This document shows, piece by piece, positions 31,720-41,020 of a stretch of 42,849 nt of DNA. The notes under the pieces were generated by a model, which saw only the letters and a list, made by a program, of their open reading frames with translations, searched no databases and was not told the origin of the DNA. The DNA comes from Maribacter sp. (GTDB taxonomy: Bacteria; Bacteroidota; Bacteroidia; Flavobacteriales; Flavobacteriaceae): positions 1 to 42,849 of the forward strand of contig NZ_JADGES010000016.1 of the NCBI RefSeq assembly GCF_016744255.1. The letters are read 5' to 3'. The position numbers were made by a program, and so were the translations under genes. Numbering within the stretch: the first letter of the stretch is position 1; every line of letters starts with the position of its first letter.

Positions 31720-32433
31720 ATGGGTAGGTCAGCAAAAGAATTAGAAGCATATTTAAACGCCAAAAATTGGGCAGGCTCGTATTCCGATAAGGAGTATAAT
31801 TGTCATTGTGGCGGAGTAATTAAAAGAAGTAGTTTTACCTCTACACCTAGAACAACATCTGGTTCGCAGCCTAGAAGCAGTTCTACAAGAAGCAATCAAA
31901 GAACAAGAACTGTTGCTCCTTCTAGAACAACAGCAACTATAACCCCTAAACCAGTTGTAAGAACAAGACCAAAAGGGGTACAAATGGACCATTTAGGCAC
32001 GGAGCAACCTATTACGCTAACGAGCACGCCTCCTAAGCCAACTACTGTACCTAGGAGTTCTACTAATACAACAACACCACCCCGAACACCAGTTAATACA
32101 GTTCCTAGAAGCTCTACAAATACGAATACAACAACAATACCCCGAACACCAGTTAATACAGTTGTAACAAACCCTACGGTAACAGCACCTGTAACAACAC
32201 CAGTAAATAATGCTACGCCAACAGACTACATTAACACAGCAGCTACCAACCCAGCAGATGCAATTTTACCTACAGACACAGCAGACCCAATGGCACAAAC
32301 AGGTGTTGTAGACGGTAGTGGTACGGCAGAAAATACAGAAGAAACAGTAGATGCTAATAATACAGGAAAATGGATTCTTGGGCTAGTTGTAGCTGGTTTA
32401 TTAGTTCGTAAAATAATCAAGAAAAACAAGTAG
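31720..32433 (+). CDS. Thr/Pro-rich stalk protein with C-terminal membrane anchor
   Basis: 237 aa. Short N-terminal domain with a CHCGG motif, then about 130 residues of low-complexity Thr/Pro/Ser/Asn with internal repeats (PRTPVNTV twice, SSTN twice), then one C-terminal span (WILGLVVAGLLVRKIIKKN). Looks like an extended stalk anchored in a membrane. It shares a 31-bp identical stretch (encoding TTPVNNATPT) with the 33282 gene. Confidence 0.55.
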   Translation: MGRSAKELEAYLNAKNWAGSYSDKEYNCHCGGVIKRSSFTSTPRTTSGSQPRSSSTRSNQRTRTVAPSRTTATITPKPVVRTRPKGVQMDHLGTEQPITLTSTPPKPTTVPRSSTNTTTPPRTPVNTVPRSSTNTNTTTIPRTPVNTVVTNPTVTAPVTTPVNNATPTDYINTAATNPADAILPTDTADPMAQTGVVDGSGTAENTEETVDANNTGKWILGLVVAGLLVRKIIKKNK

Positions 32434-32434
32434 T

Positions 32435-32920
32435 ATGTGTACATGCCAAAAAAAAAATATTAATTACTTAGGCAAGCCATCGCAAGCAACTATAGATAAA
32501 TATGCGGATTTTAGAAATTCTCGCACGCCAATTAAATTAACGCCCAGCCAAATAGATTCTATTACGGGTGGCGATATTGTACATGGTATTATAGTCGCTA
32601 AAGATGACCCTAGAATAGCCCCTAGCAAAGTTCCTTTAGCCCCTGCGCCAGTAATGCAGCACAAAGTAATTACTCCAGAAGAGTTGCAAGAAATTAACAC
32701 TATAGTAAGCGAGCAAAAAGCATACGCAGAAACCCAACCAGGTAAAAGAAAATATATAGACACTACTATTCCTGCTGAAGCCAAAAATACCCCTATATCT
32801 TTTTTAAGCAACGGATTAACAACAATGGGTAGTTGGGCAATAGCAGCGGTAGTATTTGGCGGTATGGTTTTGCTAACCAATAATAAAAAGAAAAAGAAAC
32901 CAGTAAAAGTTATCCTATAA
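32435..32920 (+). CDS. Tail-anchored late protein
   Basis: 161 aa. Soluble N-terminal 120 residues (MCTCQKKNINYLGKPSQATI at the start, a Cys-x-Cys), one span (SWAIAAVVFGGMVLL) and a strongly basic end (NNKKKKKPVKVIL). The positive end should stay in the cytoplasm or virion interior. One base after the previous stop. Confidence 0.5.
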   Translation: MCTCQKKNINYLGKPSQATIDKYADFRNSRTPIKLTPSQIDSITGGDIVHGIIVAKDDPRIAPSKVPLAPAPVMQHKVITPEELQEINTIVSEQKAYAETQPGKRKYIDTTIPAEAKNTPISFLSNGLTTMGSWAIAAVVFGGMVLLTNNKKKKKPVKVIL

Positions 32921-32923
32921 CAA

Positions 32924-33277
32924 ATGGCACAAATAACACATAAAGGAACTGTAAAAGACCAAAACGGACAACCGTTACTTGGGGTTAATGTGTATTTGCA
33001 AGGCCCAAATGTTAGAGGAACAATTACAGATTTTAACGGCAATTTTCATATACAGGGTTCTTCTGGTGAAAAATGGGTGTTAAGCTATATGGGAAAAGAA
33101 ACAAAGACAATTACTCTAGCTTCTAATATGGAAGATAGAATATATACGCTAAAAAATAAAGGAATTGCTTTAGATGAAGTAGTGGTAACAGCTAAATCCC
33201 CTTTAAGCAAAAACTTAGGGATAATTTTTGGAGCAGTAGCAATATATTTTGGTTATAAAAAACTGACTAACAAATAA
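32924..33277 (+). CDS. CarboxypepD_reg-like domain protein, tail-anchored (copy 1)
   Basis: 117 aa. Residues 1-90 match the carboxypeptidase-regulatory-like beta-sandwich (THKGTVKDQNGQPLLGVNVY, RGTITDFNGNFHIQ, LSYMGKET). In Bacteroidota this domain fronts TonB-dependent receptors; here it has no signal peptide and is followed by one C-terminal span (LGIIFGAVAIYFGYKKL). Paralogous to the gene at 34082. A host-type surface domain adopted into a virion membrane protein is the likely reading. Confidence 0.65.
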   Translation: MAQITHKGTVKDQNGQPLLGVNVYLQGPNVRGTITDFNGNFHIQGSSGEKWVLSYMGKETKTITLASNMEDRIYTLKNKGIALDEVVVTAKSPLSKNLGIIFGAVAIYFGYKKLTNK

Positions 33278-33281
33278 AAAA

Positions 33282-33668
33282 ATGTCAACAACAAGAGGTT
33301 CTAATCCGTCCTACAGAAATTCTCGAAGCAATGTTTCGGAGACTGCCCCTGTTAGAAGGAGTAAAAATCCTGACAAAACAAAGGTAAGAGTAGATGCAGG
33401 CAGCCTTAGGGTAAAGTCGGCAACCCGTAGGGCGTATCCGGAACCTAAATTAGACCCTAGTTATTATGTAAAGCCAGACCCAAATGCAGTACCAGAAACC
33501 ACCCATACAACAACACCAGTAAATAATGCTACGCCAACACAAAATATAATTGATGTTCCAGTTACTAAGCCATTACAAGGAAGTGTAGTTAGCCCACAAA
33601 CAATTTACTGGCTAGCTGCTATTGCACTACTATCTGGTATAGTATTTATAAACGTTGTAAAAAAATAA
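33282..33668 (+). CDS. Tail-anchored Pro/Ser-rich late protein
   Basis: 128 aa. Basic N-terminus (NPSYRNSRSNVSETAPVRRS), Thr/Pro linker containing TTPVNNATPT (identical in DNA to part of the 31720 gene), one C-terminal span (IYWLAAIALLSGIVFINVV). Confidence 0.5.
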   Translation: MSTTRGSNPSYRNSRSNVSETAPVRRSKNPDKTKVRVDAGSLRVKSATRRAYPEPKLDPSYYVKPDPNAVPETTHTTTPVNNATPTQNIIDVPVTKPLQGSVVSPQTIYWLAAIALLSGIVFINVVKK

Positions 33669-33672
33669 TAAA

Positions 33673-34074
33673 ATGAGCTATAAAGACCCAAACGATTTAA
33701 GAAAAGTACAAACATATACAGCACCAGTAGTAACATTTACTAATACGTTGCCAACGGCTAACACGCCTAGTTACATACCAGGGCCAACCAATACAGGAGG
33801 TAGTAATTTTTGGGCAACAATTGGTAATATAATTAATACTGCAGATAGGTATGTGGGGCCACTTATTAATAAAAATAAAGGGTATAGAACTAGCACTTCT
33901 GGCAATAATGTAAACCTACAGCCACAAGCGCAACAACAAGTTATTAATGGGCAAAATGGATACCAGTATGCAAATAATACTCCTCCGCAAAAAACCGACA
34001 ATAGCAAGTTGCTTATAGGCGGAGCAATAGCGGTAGTAGCGGTTGGAGTAGGTGTTTATTTGTTTAAAAAATAA
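33673..34074 (+). CDS. Tail-anchored Asn/Gln/Thr-rich late protein
   Basis: 133 aa. Extended low-complexity body (TLPTANTPSYIPGPTNTGGS) and one C-terminal span (LLIGGAIAVVAVGVGVYLFK). Four bases after the preceding stop. No family recognised. Confidence 0.5.
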   Translation: MSYKDPNDLRKVQTYTAPVVTFTNTLPTANTPSYIPGPTNTGGSNFWATIGNIINTADRYVGPLINKNKGYRTSTSGNNVNLQPQAQQQVINGQNGYQYANNTPPQKTDNSKLLIGGAIAVVAVGVGVYLFKK

Positions 34075-34081
34075 AAGTATT

Positions 34082-34660
34082 ATGGCAAGAATAACACATA
34101 GAGGTAGGGTTTTAGATGCAAGCGGACAACCATTGTACCAAGCGCATGTAATTACCATTAATAGCAATCCAAAAAGAGGTGTAGTAACCGACCAAAACGG
34201 TTGGTTTACTGTTGTCGGAAATTTACACGAAAGTTTTGAGATTTCGCATATTGGTTTTACAGGTCAAATTTTTAGGCTAGACCGTTACATGGGTGATAAG
34301 ACTTATTCTTTGTCTGAAAATGTAAACGAGTTAGAAGGCGTTATAGTTTCCCCAAGAGAACAGCACTACCCAAAAATACCTAAAAATTCTAGTTTTAATC
34401 TAGATAATATTTTTCAGACTTTAGGAGATGTGTTTAATGCTACCGTTAGACCAGCACAAACGAAAGTAGTTACCACTAGAGCAGGCATAGCTACAGGAAA
34501 TCAAAATATAAATGCTAATCTTTTGCGGAGAGGAATAAATACAGACAACAACTTATCTACCCCAACCAATTGGGTAAAAGATAATCCGTTAGCGGCAAGT
34601 GGCATTGTTGTAGCCGTAATTGCATTAGGGGCAATGATTTTTAAAAATAAAGAAGCGTAA
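34082..34660 (+). CDS. CarboxypepD_reg-like domain protein, tail-anchored (copy 2)
   Basis: 192 aa from the ATG at 34082; an ATG at 34052 in frame overlaps the previous gene and is unlikely. The N-terminal beta-sandwich MARITHRGRVLDASGQPLYQ then RGVVTDQNGWFTV parallels the 32924 protein. An Asn-rich linker and one C-terminal span (AASGIVVAVIALGAMIFKN) follow. Same architecture as its paralogue, with a longer linker. Confidence 0.6.
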   Translation: MARITHRGRVLDASGQPLYQAHVITINSNPKRGVVTDQNGWFTVVGNLHESFEISHIGFTGQIFRLDRYMGDKTYSLSENVNELEGVIVSPREQHYPKIPKNSSFNLDNIFQTLGDVFNATVRPAQTKVVTTRAGIATGNQNINANLLRRGINTDNNLSTPTNWVKDNPLAASGIVVAVIALGAMIFKNKEA

Positions 34661-34662
34661 TC

Positions 34663-34914
34663 ATGGTAGGTAGGGTTAGAAAAACAGGCGGTTATAGCAG
34701 CTCTAGTAAACTTGTTATTATAGATGATAAACATGTGTTAAAAGCAAACGGCAACCAGGATAAAAACAAAATCCAAAAGAACGATTGGGTAATGGGTCCT
34801 ATTGGTGATGACGTATTATCTGGTTGGTCTAAGTTTAAAGGAGGCAATTCAGAAGCAAAAGCAGATTATGATATATCAGATTCTATTAACCCACAGAATT
34901 TTCCAGATTTATAA
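34663..34914 (+). CDS. Small late protein, unknown
   Basis: 83 aa, soluble, no span (GGYSSSSKLVIIDDKHVLKA). It closes the run of anchored proteins and stops four bases before the start of the collagen-like adhesin. Confidence 0.5.
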   Translation: MVGRVRKTGGYSSSSKLVIIDDKHVLKANGNQDKNKIQKNDWVMGPIGDDVLSGWSKFKGGNSEAKADYDISDSINPQNFPDL

Positions 34915-34918
34915 TATT

Positions 34919-36130
34919 ATGAAAAGAATTTTATTTACAATAATAGCAACTGTTTTTCTTTTTTCTTGCGCCATTGGCCAGCAAAAAGCCAAAACATTTC
35001 ATAACGGTATTGTGGTTTTAGGAACCACCGAAATTACAGCGATTCCTTTAACCTCTAATCTACTTGTATTAGATAGCGAAGGTTTTTCTACTGAAATTTC
35101 TTTAGCAAATTTAGTGTCTCAATTAAACCTTAATACAGGGAATTTAACGCAAGAAGAAGTAGAAGACATTCTAGGTTTAGCGTTCCAAAACGGCACACAT
35201 ACAGGTGTTAGTTTTGTTTATAATGATGTTAACGGTACAATAAGTGCAACAACTACAGGAATAAACACTATAGATTGGAATGATATTTTAAACACATTTC
35301 CCAATTTAGACACCACTAGAAATGATGATATTACCGTTAGTCCTATTTCTCCTAAAAATACAATAGAAATAGCAGTAGGAACTACCGCAGAGCTAAACGC
35401 CTTACCAGCAACTACAATCACAAGGCTAGAGTTCCCTACAGATGCACCTATAGGAACAAGTAGCGGACTTAGTGCGTATGAAATAGCGGTTAATAATGGA
35501 TTTGTAGGCACGGAACAAGATTGGTTAACCTCACTAGAGGGAGCACAAGGAATACAAGGAATACAGGGAGCAACAGGAGCAACAGGAGCAACGGGAGAAC
35601 AAGGAATACAAGGACTAACAGGAGCAACAGGAGCAACGGGAGGTTCTGGAATAACACCTTCAGAAGGAACAATAGCGATTACTATTCCAAATTCGGACTA
35701 CACTATTATACAAAACAATTCGTACTACTACCAAATTGGTAAACTATATCATTTTAATATGGAATTAAGAATCAAAAAAACAGGGAATAGTAATTTAGGA
35801 GGCAGTAATCCACCTTTTAGAATTTCTGGATTACCACAATCTAACTCTAACAACCCTACCTACCCTATATTCGACGTTTCTTTTCAATATTTAGATTCTA
35901 ATTGGGGACCAGATTACAACACTCCATTCCATGCAGATATAATAGACTTTAAAGCCGCATTAACTGGAGGAGCATTACAATTTGGCACAAACAGAAACCC
36001 TTCAACTGCTAATGCAGTAACAGGGTATTCTATAACCTCTAATTTTAATGGAACAGGTTTTCAGCAAAAAACAGGAGGTATTAACGATTACTTCAATGTA
36101 TCAGTAACCGGAACGTACTTAATAAACTAA
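34919..36130 (+). CDS. Exported collagen-like adhesin/receptor-binding protein
   Basis: 403 aa from the ATG at 34919. An upstream in-frame start at 34802 lies inside the previous gene and is rejected. Signal peptide MKRILFTIIATVFLFSCAIG (possibly a lipobox at Cys17), a helical/beta region, a Gly-x-y collagen-like stretch (residues about 208-242, repeats of GATGATG), and a C-terminal beta domain. Collagen-like shafts with distal binding domains are common in phage fibres. A Sec signal on such a protein is unusual for phage fibres and implies export before assembly, or display by the lysogen. Confidence 0.65.
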   Translation: MKRILFTIIATVFLFSCAIGQQKAKTFHNGIVVLGTTEITAIPLTSNLLVLDSEGFSTEISLANLVSQLNLNTGNLTQEEVEDILGLAFQNGTHTGVSFVYNDVNGTISATTTGINTIDWNDILNTFPNLDTTRNDDITVSPISPKNTIEIAVGTTAELNALPATTITRLEFPTDAPIGTSSGLSAYEIAVNNGFVGTEQDWLTSLEGAQGIQGIQGATGATGATGEQGIQGLTGATGATGGSGITPSEGTIAITIPNSDYTIIQNNSYYYQIGKLYHFNMELRIKKTGNSNLGGSNPPFRISGLPQSNSNNPTYPIFDVSFQYLDSNWGPDYNTPFHADIIDFKAALTGGALQFGTNRNPSTANAVTGYSITSNFNGTGFQQKTGGINDYFNVSVTGTYLIN

Positions 36131-36135
36131 AAAAA

Positions 36136-37398
36136 ATGAGAAAATTTTTAATTGTAATATCCCTATTATTTTCTATAGTTGCCCACTCGCAATCTATAAG
36201 AGTTGGTTCACCAGAATCTGGCACAAGCCTAACAACAGCACAAGAAACAAAGCTAACCAACCTGCCAACAGACCAAAACACTATCAATTCAAACATAGAA
36301 TCTAGAACAGCGTTAAATGATGCGAAGGTTAGTGATACAAATGACGACTTAGGAAATCATACCGCTACAGAGCCTTTAAAAATGGTGGGAAATGATATTG
36401 ATTTAACAGGCGGAGCAGGTGGAACATCTGGAAAAATTAAGTTTAATCTTGGTAGTTCTGAAATTAGAAATATAGTTATGCTGACAAACGGAGAACTAAC
36501 ACACGTAGCTCTTCCGTCAAGTTCAGGAACAGAAACAGGCGAAAGAACCTACAGAACAATAACAGCAGGGGTAATACAAGTTGCTGATTTGAATTACAAT
36601 GATGCAGGAAATGTAGTAACTAATGAGTTCACAGGTACAACAGAACTAAGTTTAGGAGCAGGTGTAACAACGACAAAACAAGCGTACTTTGATAAATTAG
36701 GAACAGGAACATTAACTATAAAAGCAGATGTTGGATATACCTTAAAAGGTAACGGCATGCTTAATAATATTACAACAGAAATAGCAGCTAATCAGCACTT
36801 AGTATGCAGCGCTACAGACCAGACGAACATATCTTTAGAAACTTTGGGCGGTACTACGTACAGAGTAGATAGCACTTGCGATATTGTGTCGTCCTCATTG
36901 TCGCATCCGAATGACAGCAACGCAAATTCAGAGCTAATTAATGGCATGGCTTTTTCTTTTCCTCCTGACGAGTCTAATAATGTAGTATCGACAGCTAATG
37001 TTGTTAATGCGTTATACGGAACTGCAACAATATCTAGTGTAGCTAATACAGACAACGGTTATGGTAAAAGTTATGTAGGCTCAACTACTAGCAACGCTAC
37101 AGGAGGAGCAGATAGGGTAGGTATAACTTTTAATGTTCCTACAACTGGAACCGTTAAAATCGTGTTCGATTATAGGATGACGGTAGGAACGGAAGGACGT
37201 ATACGTATAATATCTGGAGGAACTGGCTTTACAAATTATACAGATTTGGCAAACACAAATTGGCAAGGAGATATAAAAGAAAGTATAGTAGCAGTAGACG
37301 GTTCTGGGGTAATTCATATTCAGATATACGGAGAGGGGAATACTAACGGAAATGTAGGAGATACTATGGAATTTATAATTTCAGCAGAAGCACAATAA
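36136..37398 (+). CDS. Exported fibre-like protein with C-terminal carbohydrate-binding-type domain
   Basis: 420 aa. Signal peptide MRKFLIVISLLFSIVAHSQS. The middle has the phage tail-fibre-like pattern DLGNHTATEPLKMVGNDIDL. The last 130 residues (RVGITFNVPTTGTVKIVFDY; RIRIISGGTGF) look like a beta-sandwich binding module. Six bases after the collagen-like gene and two before the lyase, so the three exported proteins are one unit. Confidence 0.55.
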   Translation: MRKFLIVISLLFSIVAHSQSIRVGSPESGTSLTTAQETKLTNLPTDQNTINSNIESRTALNDAKVSDTNDDLGNHTATEPLKMVGNDIDLTGGAGGTSGKIKFNLGSSEIRNIVMLTNGELTHVALPSSSGTETGERTYRTITAGVIQVADLNYNDAGNVVTNEFTGTTELSLGAGVTTTKQAYFDKLGTGTLTIKADVGYTLKGNGMLNNITTEIAANQHLVCSATDQTNISLETLGGTTYRVDSTCDIVSSSLSHPNDSNANSELINGMAFSFPPDESNNVVSTANVVNALYGTATISSVANTDNGYGKSYVGSTTSNATGGADRVGITFNVPTTGTVKIVFDYRMTVGTEGRIRIISGGTGFTNYTDLANTNWQGDIKESIVAVDGSGVIHIQIYGEGNTNGNVGDTMEFIISAEAQ

Positions 37399-37399
37399 T

Positions 37400-40306
37400 A
37401 TGAAGAAGATACTAATAGCAATAGCATTTCTTTTAGTATGTACTGCACACGCACAGTCATTCTATATGACAGATGCAGCACTTACAGAGATAGCGAATAG
37501 ATACGATAACGGTTATATAACAGGAACAGGATTTGCAGATGATTACGCACGAATTAATACTGTTATTAGTGCGTTCGATGTAGACAATACAGCTAACCGA
37601 TTTAGTAATTTTCACAAGCTACAGGAAACTGTACCTAATCAATACGATACAAGTTACACAATAGCTGAAATTTTTGCCATGGAGCCAGACCGTGCAGGCG
37701 AAGACATGCACATCAAAGGTATTATTTCTAAAGCTAAAAATGATGTTGTAGGTATGGATGCGGTTATGGCTGAAATTAAATGGCTAACTAGCCAAGCAGA
37801 GTTTGATTTCACAAATACAACAAGATGGAATAACGGCGTGCGTATAGGTGTTAATCCTTTTTTTATTACTACTTCAAAATTTAATAAATTAATAGACACT
37901 TACTTTTTAATAAAAAGTGATGTAACGAACTTGTCAACACTTGAGGAATCAGCAATAACAACCTTTTTTCAAAATTACAGAAATTGGCTATACCCAAAAG
38001 TTCAGACAGAACTAATAAATAATTGGGGCGCAAGTTGGCAGTCTGGAGCATATTACGGAAATGGTAATCTAATAGGGGATGGAAACAGCAATAACAGCTA
38101 TCCTATTGAAAATTCTTCTGGTGTTAACAACCCTGATTTTGGAGTAACTTGGATTCAAAATGGCGGAAATAATAGACTTGCAGAGAGTTTAGATTTTCTA
38201 CACAATTACGCTATACATTACAATGATAGTTCTTTAGAGTCTTATTGTAAAGATTATTTTAAAACAATAATGAAAATTTGTGTTTTTACAAACGGAATAT
38301 TTTGGGAACTCTATAGAAATTATGAAACAAGTACTACTGATTGGGAACTAGGTATAAGTTATAGTACAGTAACAGCAGGGGCATTAACAAGGATGGCTCA
38401 TAGAGATGCTATGAAGAATACTACTGATTTACTTTATGATTACGAAACAACAGATGGAATATTAAATGGTAGCAGTAATCACTCAGTAACTTATGCAGGA
38501 GGTAGTACAACGAACGGAAGCACACCTAAAGGATTAAAATTAATGCTTACGGCTATTTCTAAATTCTATAGAAATACTGCAAATGGCGGTTGGAATGATG
38601 TGTATTATAACGACGGAAAAGCATTAGATGGTGGAATAAAAAGAAGGCACTCTACGACTTTTGCAATAGCAAACCTATTTTATAAAGACCAGAGTTTACA
38701 AGATTTTTATACTTATAATCAATCGGTCGGCTATGCGGCAAAAGGAATCGATAGCGATGGTTACGCAGAAATAACAGATGATGGGAACTGGAAGAATCAT
38801 ATAAAAGGAGGGTTTTGGTTGGAACAAGAATCAAACTTTTTTAGTGCTCAAAACACTACAGGAAAGCCAACGATCTACCTTACAGATGAAGATATAAAGG
38901 CGTACCCTACTGCGGAAGGATGGGGCAAGAATGCAACAGGAGGTAGGGGTTTACCTGTTTATTTTGTTACTAATCTAAATAATAGTGGAGCAGGAAGTCT
39001 ACGACAAATTGAGCAAGACATTGAAAATTCGGGACAAGGCGGAAATATACTTTTCAGGACGAACGGAACAATAAATTTAGGTTCAGGATTATATTTTTCA
39101 ACAGGTGTTAATAATATAACAATATATGGGCAAAGTGCTACGGGAAACGGAATAACGGTACATAATCACGAGACTAATGTAAGGTCTTCTAACTTTATTA
39201 TGCAACACATGAAGTTCCGAGGGGGCGACGGTGCGGATGCCGCACATGTACAGTCGTTCAGGATAGGAGGAACAAATCAGAATGCAAATAGAAGTCAATA
39301 CGCAATCAATCAATGTTCATTTACGTGGGGAGATAATTCAGGTAGTTTTGGTGTTAACTTAAATGCAGGAGATTTACTTAATACTTTAGAATATTTTACG
39401 CTTCAAAATAGTATTATAGGTGAAGGATTCAACGCAAAAGGTGGTATTGCGTATGGGCGTGGATTCTCTAATGCGTCATTCATTAACAACGCATATATCA
39501 ACAATTCAGAGCGTAATATGAGGTCTTCGATAGGTCAAGATAATAGCTATGAGTTTATCAATAATTATATCTACGGACATACATACGGGCTACAAGCTAC
39601 GGCAAAAAATGTTATAGACGTAATAGGTAATGTATATGAGGATGGTTGGGCTACGCAAGGTTCAAGTGCTACTATAGAACTTTTAGATTGCAGCACTAGT
39701 AATTGCGCGCCATCTGGGGATACCGACTATACAGGTAGTCAGCTATATAATCTAGATAACTTATTCAACAATAATGCAGCGCCTTTAAATACAGAAGCGA
39801 CTAATGCATTAGTTTCTAGCAGAATAAATGCAAGTACTTATGTACCATTAAATTCTAATTTAGTTAAGTCTCATGTTTTAGAAAACGCAGGTGCTAGAGT
39901 CAATCTAGAAGGATTAGATGCTGTTGACCAACACTTAGTTGATGATGCGAATAATGGAACAGGAAGCTATGCTAATAACGAAAGTCAGACCATAGGACTA
40001 CCTACTTTTTCAACCGCTCCGAATTATTTAGATACGGATAATGACGGATTAGAAGACGAGTGGGAATTACTGAACGGAGGACTAACACTTAATCACAGTG
40101 ATGTATTAGATGTCTACGATTTTGATACTTTTTATGTAGACCAGTCGACGAACACAACAGGAGCCACAACGGCTAGATACACGGCATTACAAGCATATCA
40201 AGCTCACAGGGCGGCACAATGGAATGGATATACAAAAGTATATTCACAATCGACAACAACATCAAAAGAAGTACAACGTAGAATAATATTAAGTAGAAGA
40301 GATTAA
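37400..40306 (+). CDS. Exported polysaccharide lyase-like protein: alpha-toroid domain plus pectate-lyase-type beta-helix
   Basis: 968 aa. Signal peptide MKKILIAIAFLLVCTAHAQS. Residues about 20-490 are helical and resemble the toroid of PL8 lyases (WNDVYYNDGKALDGGIKRRH). Residues about 505-890 are a right-handed beta-helix of the pectate lyase type (AEGWGKNATGGRGLPVYFVT, then NNSGAGSLRQIEQDIENSG). The end contains DTDNDGLEDEWE, the calcium-loop tail usual in Bacteroidota pectate lyases. It probably degrades or binds an algal or capsular polysaccharide during adsorption. No type IX secretion tail seen. Confidence 0.65.
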   Translation: MKKILIAIAFLLVCTAHAQSFYMTDAALTEIANRYDNGYITGTGFADDYARINTVISAFDVDNTANRFSNFHKLQETVPNQYDTSYTIAEIFAMEPDRAGEDMHIKGIISKAKNDVVGMDAVMAEIKWLTSQAEFDFTNTTRWNNGVRIGVNPFFITTSKFNKLIDTYFLIKSDVTNLSTLEESAITTFFQNYRNWLYPKVQTELINNWGASWQSGAYYGNGNLIGDGNSNNSYPIENSSGVNNPDFGVTWIQNGGNNRLAESLDFLHNYAIHYNDSSLESYCKDYFKTIMKICVFTNGIFWELYRNYETSTTDWELGISYSTVTAGALTRMAHRDAMKNTTDLLYDYETTDGILNGSSNHSVTYAGGSTTNGSTPKGLKLMLTAISKFYRNTANGGWNDVYYNDGKALDGGIKRRHSTTFAIANLFYKDQSLQDFYTYNQSVGYAAKGIDSDGYAEITDDGNWKNHIKGGFWLEQESNFFSAQNTTGKPTIYLTDEDIKAYPTAEGWGKNATGGRGLPVYFVTNLNNSGAGSLRQIEQDIENSGQGGNILFRTNGTINLGSGLYFSTGVNNITIYGQSATGNGITVHNHETNVRSSNFIMQHMKFRGGDGADAAHVQSFRIGGTNQNANRSQYAINQCSFTWGDNSGSFGVNLNAGDLLNTLEYFTLQNSIIGEGFNAKGGIAYGRGFSNASFINNAYINNSERNMRSSIGQDNSYEFINNYIYGHTYGLQATAKNVIDVIGNVYEDGWATQGSSATIELLDCSTSNCAPSGDTDYTGSQLYNLDNLFNNNAAPLNTEATNALVSSRINASTYVPLNSNLVKSHVLENAGARVNLEGLDAVDQHLVDDANNGTGSYANNESQTIGLPTFSTAPNYLDTDNDGLEDEWELLNGGLTLNHSDVLDVYDFDTFYVDQSTNTTGATTARYTALQAYQAHRAAQWNGYTKVYSQSTTTSKEVQRRIILSRRD

Positions 40307-40309
40307 ATA

Positions 40310-40747
40310 ATGGATGATTCTCAGGATGAAATTTTAAAACTATTAAAGGCTATGGGAAACAAGTCGGAAAATAGTCAGATTACATTTAACTCTAAAAATG
40401 TTATAACAACATTAATAGGGGTGCTAATAATCGGAATTATCACTTCTGCATTCAGCGTATGGAGTAACGACAAAGACCAAGACAACGCAATAGACAACAT
40501 AGCCAATGCGGTTAATCAGACACAGAAAAACCAGGTTATTCTAGGAAAAAAAATGGATGCATTTACAGAATCTCCAAGATATACAAAAGTACAACACGAT
40601 TCGGAGCTGCAAGTAACCAAAAATGAAATTACGCAGAACTCAAAAAGTATAGAAAAATTAAATACAGAGGTTCGCAGCTTGGTAGATAAGCAGAGAGATG
40701 TTTTAGGGAAAATAGAAATTATAGAAGTTATTATTAATAAGAAATAA
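40310..40747 (+). CDS. Membrane-anchored coiled-coil protein
   Basis: 145 aa. N-terminal 27 residues soluble, one span (VITTLIGVLIIGIITSAFSV), then about 90 residues of coiled coil (VTKNEITQNSKSIEKLNTEV). Position at the front of the lysis genes suggests an accessory lysis or spanin-type protein. No family recognised. Confidence 0.5.
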   Translation: MDDSQDEILKLLKAMGNKSENSQITFNSKNVITTLIGVLIIGIITSAFSVWSNDKDQDNAIDNIANAVNQTQKNQVILGKKMDAFTESPRYTKVQHDSELQVTKNEITQNSKSIEKLNTEVRSLVDKQRDVLGKIEIIEVIINKK

Positions 40748-40785
40748 AAATAGTAAATAAATATTCACACTTAAATTTTAAAATT

Positions 40786-40968
40786 ATGAAAAAAGGATGG
40801 AGAACCCTACTAATAGCAATTATTACCGCACTATTTGGAGTTGTAGAAAGCTTTGACTGGACTAATGTAATAACAGGAGAAAATGCCACTTGGATTATTA
40901 CAATAATTGGTGTTCTTTTTGGTTTTTTAAGAACCAAAACCGATACAGCATTAGGAGATAGCAAGTAA
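40786..40968 (+). CDS. Holin-like two-span membrane protein
   Basis: 60 aa. Two hydrophobic segments (WRTLLIAIITALFGVVESF and TWIITIIGVLFGFL) joined by a short polar loop (DWTNVITGENA), and a short charged tail: the size and topology of a small phage holin. Followed by a terminator and then the lysozyme gene. Confidence 0.6.
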   Translation: MKKGWRTLLIAIITALFGVVESFDWTNVITGENATWIITIIGVLFGFLRTKTDTALGDSK

Positions 40969-40973
40969 ATAAC

Positions 40974-41006
40974 AAAACCCTTCTGGTAAAAATCTAGAAG
41001 GGTTTT
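40974..41006 (+). terminator. Rho-independent terminator after the holin-like gene
   Basis: Perfect 11-bp stem AAAACCCTTCT / AGAAGGGTTTT with an 11-base loop. The T run is within the stem's end, so termination may be partial and the lysis genes may be reached by read-through. Confidence 0.7.
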
Positions 41007-41020
41007 AATTCCCTTTAAAA

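Noticed and set aside
32464-33042. A 192-aa minus-strand ORF in the late region
   Set aside because: It lies wholly over two well-packed plus-strand genes; Ile/Pro/Cys-rich shadow translation, no start context.
35545-35650. The repetitive GGAGCAACAGG stretch as a mobile or minisatellite element
   Set aside because: It is an in-frame collagen-like Gly-x-y coding repeat inside the adhesin gene.
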